Of a stretch of 64,000 bases of DNA, positions 17,355-25,098 are shown one piece after another. The stretch is from the NCBI RefSeq assembly GCF_900114475.1, contig NZ_FOTE01000001.1:1-64000 (forward strand). Reading direction: 5' to 3'. The stretch's first letter is position 1. Each line of letters opens with the position of its first letter. Position numbers and translations under genes: made by a program. Source of the stretch: Paenibacillus sp. 1_12. Lineage in GTDB: Bacteria; Bacillota; Bacilli; Paenibacillales; NBRC-103111. The notes under the pieces are model-generated. The model worked only from the letters and a program-made list of their open reading frames with translations, had not been told where the DNA came from and made no database searches.

Positions 17355-17484
17355 ACGACGATTTCCTACTGTCAATGGGCAGCATCACCTGTTCGGACTT
17401 GCTTTCCCTCATTAAACTGATGAGCATATACAGAGTCGAAATTAGAAGAATGCATCCTAATACGTTCCATAAAATCAGAAACAT
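17332..17484 (-). CDS. Small single-pass membrane protein, 50 residues
   Basis: ATG at 17484 follows GGGAGG at 9 nt. The product MFLILWNVLGCILLISTLYM continues LISLMRES and then a polar basic tail ending KSSYEKRRVS. One N-terminal membrane span of about 23 residues is clear. The stop (17332-17334) lies inside the start of the LuxR-type gene, an overlap of about 23 bp. A role as membrane partner or anti-factor for the regulator is possible but unproven. Confidence 0.65.
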   Translation of the reverse strand: MFLILWNVLGCILLISTLYMLISLMRESKSEQVMLPIDSRKSSYEKRRVS

Positions 17485-17757
17485 TTGTACATGCCTCCCT
17501 TAAAATTTGATTTTTATCTGCAGCTCCCGAACAGATCCACACTCTATTTACGCATCACTGAAATATATTCCCAGTCTATTGGATTCGCATGCTGCAAGTC
17601 TGCTAATCATTTCTGGGAGGCAATACCTATTCAAATCATGTAATCAAAAACCATCTAACCAACAGTATTTATTATAAATGAATCTAATGGCCTAACCCAG
17701 ATGAAGAAATTCACTAAAATATTCGTTTTTTGATTGATTTTCGACATTTCTTTCTAA

Positions 17758-17785
17758 TTGATATGACTTAAGTCATGTTTATGAT
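17758..17785 (+). promoter_or_regulatory. Sigma-A promoter with palindrome in the spacer
   Basis: TTGATA (17758-17763), 16-nt spacer, TATGAT (17780-17785), upstream of the kinase gene at 17829. A perfect 14-bp palindrome ATGACTTAAGTCAT (17763-17776) fills most of the spacer, an ideal repressor or autoregulator site. The rest of 17485-17828 shows no gene. Confidence 0.65.
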
Positions 17786-17828
17786 AAAATGAAGACGATA
17801 CATATTTCATTTCATGTGAGGGTATAAG

Positions 17829-19001
17829 ATGGATGCTCAATTAAATAAAAGAATCAATCTTATCTTGACCCTGATCGTGGTAACAGCAACAGTCACCTTA
17901 CTTCTCCACACGACAGAGTTTTCTATGGGTTTATGCCTGCTAACATGTACCTTTGTCGCTGTCGTTCTGATTCGAGATTATTGGCTCAGGATCGATCTGC
18001 ACCAAATGATCGGCATTCTGTTTTTATTGTTTCAGATAGCATTGGCTATAGTCATATTGGTAGAGTCAGAAGATTTTTTTGCACAGGTTTATATTTTGAT
18101 TCTTATAGGTGAATTTACCTTTCATCACACTAGAAACCGATCTATTATTTTTACATTAGTGAGCTACGCCTGCTGTGTACTGAGCCTTTGGATTTCACAC
18201 CAGTTCCCCCCCTATGAACAAATTTATTATGCTTTTCCTCGAATCATTGAATACTTCGCTATTTTTGGAATAAGCTTTCTCGCAAAAATCGCTTTTCAGC
18301 AAAAGAATCAATTAGCCAAAGATAATGAACAACTACGAATGGCTTCAATTGAGTTGGAGCGCAAAGCCATCTTACAAGAACGAACCCGAATATCCCGTGA
18401 AATTCATGACTCCGTTGGGCATACGCTGACATCCGCATTAACCGGTCTGCAAACAGCAGCACATGCAATAGGGAAAAACCATTATTCGCTAGCATTAGAA
18501 ATGATCGATAGAACGAGAGAAAATATTCTCAGCGGTCTGGATGACGTCCGAACCTCTGTACATCTGCTGCGAGAAAACATCCTGGATTATCCGTTCATAC
18601 CCGAGCTTGTTCTATTAATGGATGAAACGAAAAAGCAAACCAACGTAGAAATTGCATACGAAATAGACACTGCAATACCAGATTTGTCACCCAAGATCGA
18701 GCTAACCATCTATCGTGCTTTGCAAGAGGGTTTAACCAATGGAATTCGGCATGGCTCCAGCACTTATTTCCAATTTTCATTAACTTATCATGATGAACGC
18801 ATTCGATTTATGTTATCCGATAATGGTAAACCTCCATTCCAAATTGTTTATGGCTTTGGTCTGAATGCCATGAAAGAGAGGGTAGCGGATGTCGGAGGGG
18901 AATTGTCGATTTCTAACCAGGAAGCTACCAGCGGTGTAACACTGGAAATAACCATACCGTTTCAGACGAGAACGATCGAAAGGAATGAGCAAAATGTCTA
19001 A
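17829..19001 (+). CDS. Membrane sensor histidine kinase, NarL/DesK class
   Basis: 390 residues. The first 160 hold about five or six membrane segments with almost no extracellular domain. HisKA_3 follows with the phosphoacceptor in RISREIHDSVGHTLTSALTG, then a HATPase_c domain (YRALQEGLTNGIRHG, SDNGKPP, GFGLNAMKERV). An intramembrane sensor of this layout commonly reads lipid state or envelope stress (family knowledge). GTGAGGG precedes ATG. Its 3' end overlaps the response regulator gene's start by 8 nt. Confidence 0.92.
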   Translation: MDAQLNKRINLILTLIVVTATVTLLLHTTEFSMGLCLLTCTFVAVVLIRDYWLRIDLHQMIGILFLLFQIALAIVILVESEDFFAQVYILILIGEFTFHHTRNRSIIFTLVSYACCVLSLWISHQFPPYEQIYYAFPRIIEYFAIFGISFLAKIAFQQKNQLAKDNEQLRMASIELERKAILQERTRISREIHDSVGHTLTSALTGLQTAAHAIGKNHYSLALEMIDRTRENILSGLDDVRTSVHLLRENILDYPFIPELVLLMDETKKQTNVEIAYEIDTAIPDLSPKIELTIYRALQEGLTNGIRHGSSTYFQFSLTYHDERIRFMLSDNGKPPFQIVYGFGLNAMKERVADVGGELSISNQEATSGVTLEITIPFQTRTIERNEQNV

Positions 19002-19683
19002 ACAAACCATTCTTATTGCAGACGATCAACCTTTAATTCGTGACGGGATAGCGGCTATTCTCAACATGGAGGACAACTACACGGTTGTGGCCAAAACGGG
19101 CGATGGTTTGGCAACGATAGCTCAAGTACAATTGCATCGTCCGCAGCTTGTTTTGATGGACATCCATATGCCGAAAATGAATGGTCTGGAAGCAACCAAG
19201 CAAATCAAATCGGAATTCCCTGATATTAAGGTGCTGATCTTGACGACTTTCGAGGAGGAAGAATATATATGGGAAGCGATTCGTCATGGAGCTAGCGGAT
19301 TTTTAGTTAAGGGGGTTGAGACTGAAAAAATGCTTTCTACGATTCAGGACTGTTTGGATGGGAGAATCAATTACCCATTCAGTATACAATTACGCCTTGC
19401 ACAGGTGCTCCAATCATCAGAACAGCATCAAAAACAATCGTCAAATGAAACAAACACACTCTTATCCTCCGATCCCCAGTATGACGATAAGTTGAAAGAC
19501 TTGTCCGTGCAGGAGCGCAACATTGTAAAAAATCTGAAGCAAGGCAAGTCCAATCAAGCTATCGCTTCTGAATTATTCTTGACTACGGGAACTGTAAAAA
19601 ATTATTTAAGTGTAATTTACAAAAAACTCAATGTTTCCAGCCGATCAGAAGCACTCGCTTATCTTCATGAAAATGATCTTTAG
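18994..19683 (+). CDS. NarL-family response regulator
   Basis: About 229 residues. The receiver domain has DDQ and phospho-acceptor Asp in QLVLMDIHMPKMNG; the output is a GerE HTH (LSVQERNIVKNLKQGKSNQAIA, LFLTTGTVKNYLSVIYKKLN). AAAGGA 9 nt before ATG 18994 favours this start over the in-frame ATG at 18985. It is the cognate partner of the upstream kinase. The palindrome in the operon promoter may be its own site (inference). Confidence 0.93.
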   Translation: MSKQTILIADDQPLIRDGIAAILNMEDNYTVVAKTGDGLATIAQVQLHRPQLVLMDIHMPKMNGLEATKQIKSEFPDIKVLILTTFEEEEYIWEAIRHGASGFLVKGVETEKMLSTIQDCLDGRINYPFSIQLRLAQVLQSSEQHQKQSSNETNTLLSSDPQYDDKLKDLSVQERNIVKNLKQGKSNQAIASELFLTTGTVKNYLSVIYKKLNVSSRSEALAYLHENDL

Positions 19684-19838
19684 TAGTTTCCATTTGCAAA
19701 TTACATACGGACTATTAATTCTTACTTTAATCCTAAATCGATCCGTTCTAATCTCAGATTTTATGGGATAAGTGAGCTTATGATCCATATTTATTTTTAG
19801 TATTTGACGTCTCACTCGATATCACTTATATTTTAAAT

Positions 19839-19857
19839 GATAATGATTACCATTATC
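19839..19857 (+). promoter_or_regulatory. Fur box
   Basis: GATAATGATTACCATTATC matches the 19-bp Fur consensus GATAATGATAATCATTATC at 17 of 19 positions. It lies 45 bp upstream of the siderophore-binding lipoprotein gene, so that gene is predicted to be derepressed under iron limitation. Confidence 0.9.
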
Positions 19858-19901
19858 ATTTTTTTTGTTTAGGCACATCATTTTTTAGAGGAGAGAACAT
19901 T

Positions 19902-20900
19902 ATGCGATTGTTACCTAATTTTACCCGAACTCCATTATTGCTTCTAGTCTCGATTATGATACTGATGACAGCTGCAGGCTGTGGAAACAATACCCAAAAA
20001 ACGATTCCCACTGCTGCATCAACACCACCTATATCTATAACACCACAGGCTGAAGTCCCCCGAGTCATTAAACACGCGATGGGTGAGGAGACCTTAACAG
20101 GTACACCTAAACGCGTTGTTATTCTTACAAACGAAGGAACAGAAGCATTGCTTGCAGTCGGCATTAAACCCGTGGGCGCCGTCAAATCCTGGTATGGAGA
20201 GCCCTGGTATGCTCATATTAAAGCAGACATGCAGGATGTCATCGCGTTGGGTGACGAATTACAACCGAATATCGAACTGATTGCTAGTCTTAAACCCGAT
20301 TTAATTATTGGCAATAAAGTCAGACAAGCCAAAATCTATGATCAATTGAAGAGTATCGCTCCTACCGTATTCTCAGCTGATATATCAGGGGATTGGAAAA
20401 CGAACTTTAAGCTCTATACAGAAGCCGTGAACAAGAAGGCAGAAGGTGAGCAATCGATAGCTGCCTTCGAAAAACGTGTTGCGGATGTAAAGGGCAAGCT
20501 TGGAGCTAAAGCAGCTACCCAAATATCACTTGTGCGTTTTTCTGCTGCAGAGGTGCGTATTTATCAAAAGCAAACCTTTGCTGGTCTTCTCTTGTCTCAG
20601 CTTGGATTTGCCCGACCTGCTTCTCAGGATAAGGATGCCTCCATCGAGAAAATGACCAAAGAAACAATTCCCAGTATGGACGGAGATGTTCTGTTTTATT
20701 TTGTAACAGAAAATACTGGAAAGACCGATGCTGCCAATGTGGCAGATAATTGGTTAAAGGATCCTTTATTCAAAAACTTGAACGTTTCCAAAGCCAATAA
20801 AGTCGTAAAAGTTGATGATGTGATCTGGAACTCGGCTGGCGGTATTCAAGCGGCTAACTTGCTTTTAGATGAAATCGTTACCTATTTTGCAGTGAAATAA
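19902..20900 (+). CDS. Iron-siderophore ABC transporter substrate-binding lipoprotein
   Basis: 332 residues of the FecB/FhuD fold (TroA-like, type III SBP). The signal peptide has lipobox TAAGC (Cys27). The mature part begins VIKHAMGEETLTGTPKRVVILTN, with EALLAVGIKPVGAV and IELIASLKPDLIIGN typical of siderophore binders. The RBS is AGAGGAG. It stands alone between the Fur box and a terminator: no FecCD-type permease or ATPase is present, so it must use a transporter encoded elsewhere. Confidence 0.9.
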   Translation: MRLLPNFTRTPLLLLVSIMILMTAAGCGNNTQKTIPTAASTPPISITPQAEVPRVIKHAMGEETLTGTPKRVVILTNEGTEALLAVGIKPVGAVKSWYGEPWYAHIKADMQDVIALGDELQPNIELIASLKPDLIIGNKVRQAKIYDQLKSIAPTVFSADISGDWKTNFKLYTEAVNKKAEGEQSIAAFEKRVADVKGKLGAKAATQISLVRFSAAEVRIYQKQTFAGLLLSQLGFARPASQDKDASIEKMTKETIPSMDGDVLFYFVTENTGKTDAANVADNWLKDPLFKNLNVSKANKVVKVDDVIWNSAGGIQAANLLLDEIVTYFAVK

Positions 20901-20906
20901 CGAGTA

Positions 20907-20956
20907 AAAAACCTCTTCATCCGCCTGATCTTCCGACCAAGGGATGTGAGAGGTTT
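20907..20956. terminator. Bidirectional hairpin terminator between convergent genes
   Basis: AAAACCTCT...AGAGGTTTT with additional pairing of CATCC and GGATG. A/T runs on both sides let it serve the lipoprotein gene (plus) and the oxidoreductase gene (minus). Confidence 0.75.
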
Positions 20957-20962
20957 TAGCTG

Positions 20963-22048
20963 TTAGATTAATTTTGCCCATGGCTGCACATCTGCAGTCA
21001 CCGTTTCTCCTGTAGCAATCGCCTGCTGAATCATCAAACCGAGGTATTGATCCTGCGAGGCTTCCCGCAGCCCGTAAGAACTTGGACCACCGGCCGCATA
21101 TTCAGCCATTCTTGCCAAGCAAGTGGAGATAGCGATTTCATCATCATTCAGACGGGATCCTACAAAAGGATTATGGTACATCCACTGATCACCAGCCATA
21201 ATTCCCTGCAGGAAGTAGCCTTCCAGGTTGCCGTTTTCACCTTTATTAATTCGTTTGAAATCTAGATACTGCGGGGTCGCATAATCAGCCAACACATTAA
21301 TGCGCTGATCCACTATTTCTCCACGTTCGCCTCTTACACTGACCGTGCACGAACGAGCCCACGACCTGTACTGATCATTGCAAAAGTCATAAATGCCTAG
21401 CTTGCCATCCTCAAATTCAATCCATGCCAAATCACGCTTGGATTGAATGATCGTTTCTTCAGTAGGAGGGCCGCTTCGAGTGGGACCGCCCATCAGCGGT
21501 GTCTCATGCCGCATGGCACGGATCGTGGCTTGTCCATAACCGGTTCCCAGCAGCTTACGCATCAGGTTCATCCCGTGATAATCATGGGCTGTTGAAATAT
21601 AAGCTTCTGAAATCGTACCCAATCGTCCTGATTCGACGAAGGCTAACCTTGCCGCATGAAGAGGCTGATCATGGTACTGCTCGGCGACCTGAATACGTGC
21701 TCCGCTCAGCGTTAGCTCATGCAGCTTGAGCAGTCCCTCCACATCGGAGGCAGGTGGCGTTTCCGTCAAAGCCGGAATACCTTTCTTAGCCAAGTCGAAT
21801 AAGAAATCCGCACATACCGTCCTTGCTACTGATACGACAACAAAGTCCTGTTCTTCCTTCTCCAGCAGCTCTTCCAAGGTACGATATGTATTCACTTTCC
21901 ACTGCTGCTCAATCTCTTGCCCTTTGTCCTTATCCCGAACAACTAGACCGGACACCTCAAAGCGTTCAGGTAATGCTTTGGCAATTCGCATGAACGCCTG
22001 AGTACGGAAGCCACCGCCGATGATACTGAATTTAGTCTTTTTCCCCAT
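20963..22048 (-). CDS. Gfo/Idh/MocA-family NAD(P)-dependent oxidoreductase
   Basis: 361 residues from ATG 22048, which follows GGGAGGGTG; a longer frame to 22072 lacks an RBS. The Rossmann fold starts KFSIIGGGFRTQAFMRIAKA, with VVVSVARTVCADFL and ALTETPPASDVEGL corresponding to the conserved EKP loop region (here ETP). The C-terminal GFO_IDH_MocA domain follows. Family members oxidise or reduce sugars, inositols or their amides; the substrate is unknown. The neighbouring esterase of the rhamnogalacturonan acetylesterase type suggests plant-polysaccharide sugars (inference). Confidence 0.87.
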   Translation of the reverse strand: MGKKTKFSIIGGGFRTQAFMRIAKALPERFEVSGLVVRDKDKGQEIEQQWKVNTYRTLEELLEKEEQDFVVVSVARTVCADFLFDLAKKGIPALTETPPASDVEGLLKLHELTLSGARIQVAEQYHDQPLHAARLAFVESGRLGTISEAYISTAHDYHGMNLMRKLLGTGYGQATIRAMRHETPLMGGPTRSGPPTEETIIQSKRDLAWIEFEDGKLGIYDFCNDQYRSWARSCTVSVRGERGEIVDQRINVLADYATPQYLDFKRINKGENGNLEGYFLQGIMAGDQWMYHNPFVGSRLNDDEIAISTCLARMAEYAAGGPSSYGLREASQDQYLGLMIQQAIATGETVTADVQPWAKLI

Positions 22049-22138
22049 TGTTGTGACACCCTCCCTATTCACTTGTGCTGCTTGTACAAGCTATAACTTA
22101 ACATAATTTCAGGACAAATCATTATAAACTTTCATTTT

Positions 22139-23245
22139 TTAGTGCAGAAACAGCATCAGCGGATTAAGATGGGCTTGTCTGATCCCCTCAGCTACCAGCT
22201 TAGCAATTTCAATGGCACCGCGCTCCTGAAAATGCGTATTATCGGCCGCACCCGATGGATGGTTTGGAAATTCGCCGGGTACCGACCAAAGGAACAGTCT
22301 TTTGGAACGTTCAGCACCATAAGCCTCATAAAGCTTCCGCGTTTTGTCGGCAAGATCAATAACCGGAACCTCTTCGGCTTCTCCAAGCTCCTTAACCGCC
22401 TGCAAATAGTCCCCGTGTGAATTAATAATCAAGCCATTCTCATCAAATAAACGACGATGCACTGCTGTGACCAGGACCGGGAACGCGCCGCGCTCGCGAG
22501 CGCCATCGATATATTTTTTCAAATAGTGCTTGTATGTGGTAGCAGGCTCGGTACGCCGCTCCAGATCAGGTTTTTGATCGTTATGTCCAAATTGGATAAA
22601 TAGGTAGTCATTGGGGCGGATAAGCTGCAGGATTGCTTCCAATCGTCCTTCATCAATAAAGCTTTTGGAGCTGCGGCCGGATTTAGCATGATTGGCAACT
22701 GCGGCGGAAGCGTTCAGGCAGTGCGGCAGCATCTGTCCCCAGCCTGCATACGGATAGCCCTCGGCCTCTTGGTCCGTGACAGTGGAGTCACCTGCCAGAA
22801 ACACCGTGACGATCTGGGAGGAAGCTGTAATCTCCAGCGAATTAAGCCGTGGCGCAATGCCAGAAAATGAAAGAATGAGCTGCCCTCCACTTACATGTAC
22901 AGCCAAGCTGCGCTTGACGAATTGACCTGCTGCCGTTTGCAGACGATGAAGCAGCAGACGGCCCTCGCCCGATTTTACTGTTGTCTCTGTAGCTGTTAAT
23001 GTATCCCCCACCATCAAGGTTACATGGTAATTACCGTCAGGGATGTCGACGATAAAGGCGGTATTTAAAGGGATGCAAAAATCTCTGCGCAGCCCGCCTG
23101 CTTCTTCTCTATCAATAGCATATACCTTATTCACATCTGCAAAGCCATATCCCAAAGATACATCATATAAGGTATCTGCCCCTACTTTCACGTAGCTGCT
23201 CTTTGCTTCTCCCAAACCAAAATCAAACTTCAATGCTGAATCCAT
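22139..23245 (-). CDS. SGNH/GDSL esterase, rhamnogalacturonan acetylesterase type
   Basis: 368 residues from ATG 23245 (GGAGGG 7 nt upstream). There is no signal peptide, so it is probably cytoplasmic. A N-terminal beta-sandwich (about 1-140, KFDFGLGEAKSSYVKVGADT) precedes the SGNH domain: block I VFLAGDSTVTDQ (nucleophile Ser), the Gly block KSGRSSKSF, block III FIQFGHNDQKPD, and block V DNTHFQERGA with the catalytic Asp/His. These are the marks of the RhgT/YxiM group, which removes acetyl groups from pectin fragments. It lies 90 nt upstream of the oxidoreductase gene on the same strand. Confidence 0.9.
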   Translation of the reverse strand: MDSALKFDFGLGEAKSSYVKVGADTLYDVSLGYGFADVNKVYAIDREEAGGLRRDFCIPLNTAFIVDIPDGNYHVTLMVGDTLTATETTVKSGEGRLLLHRLQTAAGQFVKRSLAVHVSGGQLILSFSGIAPRLNSLEITASSQIVTVFLAGDSTVTDQEAEGYPYAGWGQMLPHCLNASAAVANHAKSGRSSKSFIDEGRLEAILQLIRPNDYLFIQFGHNDQKPDLERRTEPATTYKHYLKKYIDGARERGAFPVLVTAVHRRLFDENGLIINSHGDYLQAVKELGEAEEVPVIDLADKTRKLYEAYGAERSKRLFLWSVPGEFPNHPSGAADNTHFQERGAIEIAKLVAEGIRQAHLNPLMLFLH

Positions 23246-23288
23246 GCATGTTCCCTCCGCAATCATCCTATTTTACAATTTACTCGCT

Positions 23289-23645
23289 CTACATTTTATA
23301 CTTCAGCAAATGCTTTGCGATCAGTCTCTCCGTTTCCACCGGATCTTCAATTTGAAAAACAACCTGTTTAAATTCATGATCCTTTAATTCAAGCACAATG
23401 ACGTCATTATGATTTTCATAGGAAATGAAGCACCAGGACCCATCAATTAAAAATCGGCCTTCTCTAACGTCAGCGATTGACGTGCCCACTCGAAATTGGA
23501 ATAAAGATATTTTAAAATCGCTGATCGATGCCTGAATAATTTGTGAGTAAGGAATTTCGACTCTGCGTCTTAGAGCCCCCACACTCGTTAATCCAGTTAA
23601 ATGTAGAATAAGCCTATCACTTGTAAATTCGACAGATCTGGACAT
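23289..23645 (-). CDS. Small PH-like domain protein of the sigY operon
   Basis: About 118 residues, starting at ATG 23645 (GGAGG 8 nt upstream; a GTG two codons earlier is also possible). It is a predominantly beta-strand protein (RLILHLTGLTSVGALRRRVEIPYSQI, FRVGTSIADVREGRFL, IVLELKDHEFKQVVFQIEDP), consistent with a bacterial PH-like fold, with no membrane segment. It sits 2 nt past the yxlD-like stop. It occupies the position of yxlE and the transporter genes in B. subtilis. Function unknown. Confidence 0.7.
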   Translation of the reverse strand: MSRSVEFTSDRLILHLTGLTSVGALRRRVEIPYSQIIQASISDFKISLFQFRVGTSIADVREGRFLIDGSWCFISYENHNDVIVLELKDHEFKQVVFQIEDPVETERLIAKHLLKYKM

Positions 23646-23647
23646 AT

Positions 23648-23854
23648 TCACAACCTCCTCTTAAAAATTTTACGTGCAAACAACAAATAAATCAACGTTG
23701 GCAAAGGAAATTGAAACAATCCCCACACGCCCCAGAACCATGGGTACAACCCTCGTTTACGTGCATCGTAGAATAACCAGATACTTTGTGATAGCAGGAT
23801 GGCACCAAGTAAGATCCATACCCAAATTGGCACATCTGAAGGCTCGAGCTTCAT
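23648..23854 (-). CDS. yxlD: YxlD-like small membrane protein (PLDc_N type)
   Basis: 68 residues, the same length as B. subtilis YxlD. Two membrane segments (VWILLGAILLSQSIWLFYDA and WGVWGLFQFPLPTLIYLLFA) are separated by RKRGLYPWFWG and end with KIFKRR, the phospholipase D nuclease N-terminal layout. Its ATG overlaps the stop of the upstream gene as ATGA (23851-23854), so translation is coupled. In B. subtilis YxlC and YxlD together restrain SigY; the same role is inferred here. Confidence 0.8.
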   Translation of the reverse strand: MKLEPSDVPIWVWILLGAILLSQSIWLFYDARKRGLYPWFWGVWGLFQFPLPTLIYLLFARKIFKRRL

Positions 23855-24258
23855 ACAAACACCCGCTTTCTGCGCAGCGATACCAGCACGAACGGAACAA
23901 TCAGAACCGATATGAGCTGGATAATCACAAAAACTATGGGCGTCCATAGAGTCAAGGATATAAATACAGTCAATAACACAACTGCCAGAGCCAAAAACAA
24001 TCCCAGTTCGAAAACCATTTTTTTGCGGTTGCTGGCTTGTCGTTCCTTGATCTGCTGTTGAAACCAGTCTAGTTCCGGCGTGTATACGTCGATATGAGAA
24101 TCCAAATGGCCCCATCCTTCATGAAGTACCGCAGTGATCTCTTCATCAGCCGTATCCAGAAGCTTTTGACTTCCAGTCATTTCTTGATCGTTCCAGCCAT
24201 CCCTGCCCGGTTTTTCCATGTTCTTTGATGTTTTCTTGTCAGTCTCAGACTTCTTCAT
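23851..24258 (-). CDS. yxlC: YxlC-like putative anti-sigma-Y membrane protein
   Basis: About 135 residues. The cytoplasmic N-terminal half is charged (KKSETDKKTSKNMEKPGRDG, ...YTPELDWFQQQIKERQ) and is followed by two membrane segments near the C-terminus (ELGLFLALAVVLLTVFISLT and IVFVIIQLISVLIVPFVLVS). This matches the YxlC layout, with an extended N-terminus. AAAGGAG supports ATG 24258 or the ATG two codons earlier (24264). The start overlaps the sigma gene end, so it is translated with it. Confidence 0.75.
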   Translation of the reverse strand: MKKSETDKKTSKNMEKPGRDGWNDQEMTGSQKLLDTADEEITAVLHEGWGHLDSHIDVYTPELDWFQQQIKERQASNRKKMVFELGLFLALAVVLLTVFISLTLWTPIVFVIIQLISVLIVPFVLVSLRRKRVFV

Positions 24259-24784
24259 GCTCATTAAGCTCCTTTCGAAGATTTCTTAATCCGTTATGGA
24301 TACGGGATTTGACTGTGCCAACGGGTACATCCAGCATATCGGCGATTTCCTCTTGGCTGTATCCATAATAATGCTTTAAAATAATCGGTATCCGGATGTC
24401 GCTCGACATGCTGTGCAGTGCATTCAAGACATCAGGCCATTCGACACCGCTTTGCGTTAGCTGCCACTGCATAATGCGGACAGACTGTAGGTGCTCCTGT
24501 TCCTGCCAATTCCGTTCGCGTTTCTTCTTCCTGAGTTCATCCATATACAGGCGGGTGGCAATTGTGATCAGCCACGAGGAGAACTTCGATTTTCCATTGT
24601 AAAGATGCAGCTTTTCCATAGAGCGCATCAGTGCTTCCTGTGTCAAATCCTCAGCGGTTTGCACATTCATCGTCAGCTTGATCAAATATTTTTTTATATA
24701 GCTGTAATGCTGTTGGAATAGCTTTGACAGCGCAATGTTATCACCTTTTTGCGCTTGATAAACCAGTTGCTGTTCGTCCGTCAT
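24245..24784 (-). CDS. sigY: ECF sigma factor, SigY type
   Basis: About 179 residues. Sigma region 2 (AEDLTQEALMRSMEKLHLYN, KSKFSSWLITIATRLYMDEL) and region 4 (IPIILKHYYGYSQEEIADML, VPVGTVKSRIHNGLRNLRKE) are plain. Gene order sigma-yxlC-yxlD identifies it as the SigY group. A GTG one codon upstream (24787) is an alternative start. An ECF-type promoter at 24823-24852 suggests autoregulation. The genes yxlF and yxlG for the ABC transporter are absent. Confidence 0.85.
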   Translation of the reverse strand: MTDEQQLVYQAQKGDNIALSKLFQQHYSYIKKYLIKLTMNVQTAEDLTQEALMRSMEKLHLYNGKSKFSSWLITIATRLYMDELRKKKRERNWQEQEHLQSVRIMQWQLTQSGVEWPDVLNALHSMSSDIRIPIILKHYYGYSQEEIADMLDVPVGTVKSRIHNGLRNLRKELNEHEEV

Positions 24785-24822
24785 CACGAGCCATTTCCCT
24801 TCGACTTATGTTCGAAACACCT

Positions 24823-24852
24823 ATTATACGACTGAGCAGTCCCGAAAGTTCA
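24823..24852 (-). promoter_or_regulatory. ECF-type autoregulatory promoter of the sigY operon
   Basis: Minus strand: TGAACTT (-35, AAC motif), 17 nt after TGAAC, then CGTATAAT (-10, CGT motif). Such TGAAC...CGT pairs are the hallmark of ECF sigma promoters. It lies about 40 bp upstream of the sigma gene. Confidence 0.7.
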
Positions 24853-24858
24853 TTTCAA

Positions 24859-24898
24859 TAAAAAAAAGAAGCCGCGGCACAATCAGTCCGCCAGCCTC
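24859..24898 (-). terminator. Rho-independent terminator of the malF/malG-type unit
   Basis: Minus strand: GAGGCTGGCGG, loop ACTGATTGTG, CCGCGGCTTC, then 8 T. The stem is about 10 bp with one bulge. Confidence 0.75.
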
Positions 24899-24920
24899 TT
24901 ATGATATTACCATTCCTGAC

Positions 24921-25045
24921 GCGCAAGCCATAGTGTTCTGGAGAGGCGCAGCGCTCGCCTTTGTTCAAGGGTTTTCACCGATAAATCCCTTATCTAATGA
25001 GAAAACCCGTGAACAACAGCGATCGTAAGAACACTATGGCCGCGC
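24921..25045. repeat. Long nested inverted repeat in the 3' UTR of the permease unit
   Basis: The outer arms GCGCAAGCCATAGTGTTCT (24921-24939) and AGAACACTATGGCCGCGC (25028-25045) pair almost perfectly. The inner arms TTGTTCAAGGGTTTTC (24961-24976) and GAAAACCCGTGAACAA (25001-25016) pair with one mismatch. Asymmetric internal loops and a 24-nt apical loop remain. It lies between the MalG-type stop and the terminator, so it would be in that transcript. It may be a MITE-like insertion or a structured RNA. Confidence 0.7.
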
Positions 25046-25098
25046 AGCCACCTCCACACTTCCACTCTTCCACACCCACCAAACCACTCAACTCACTT

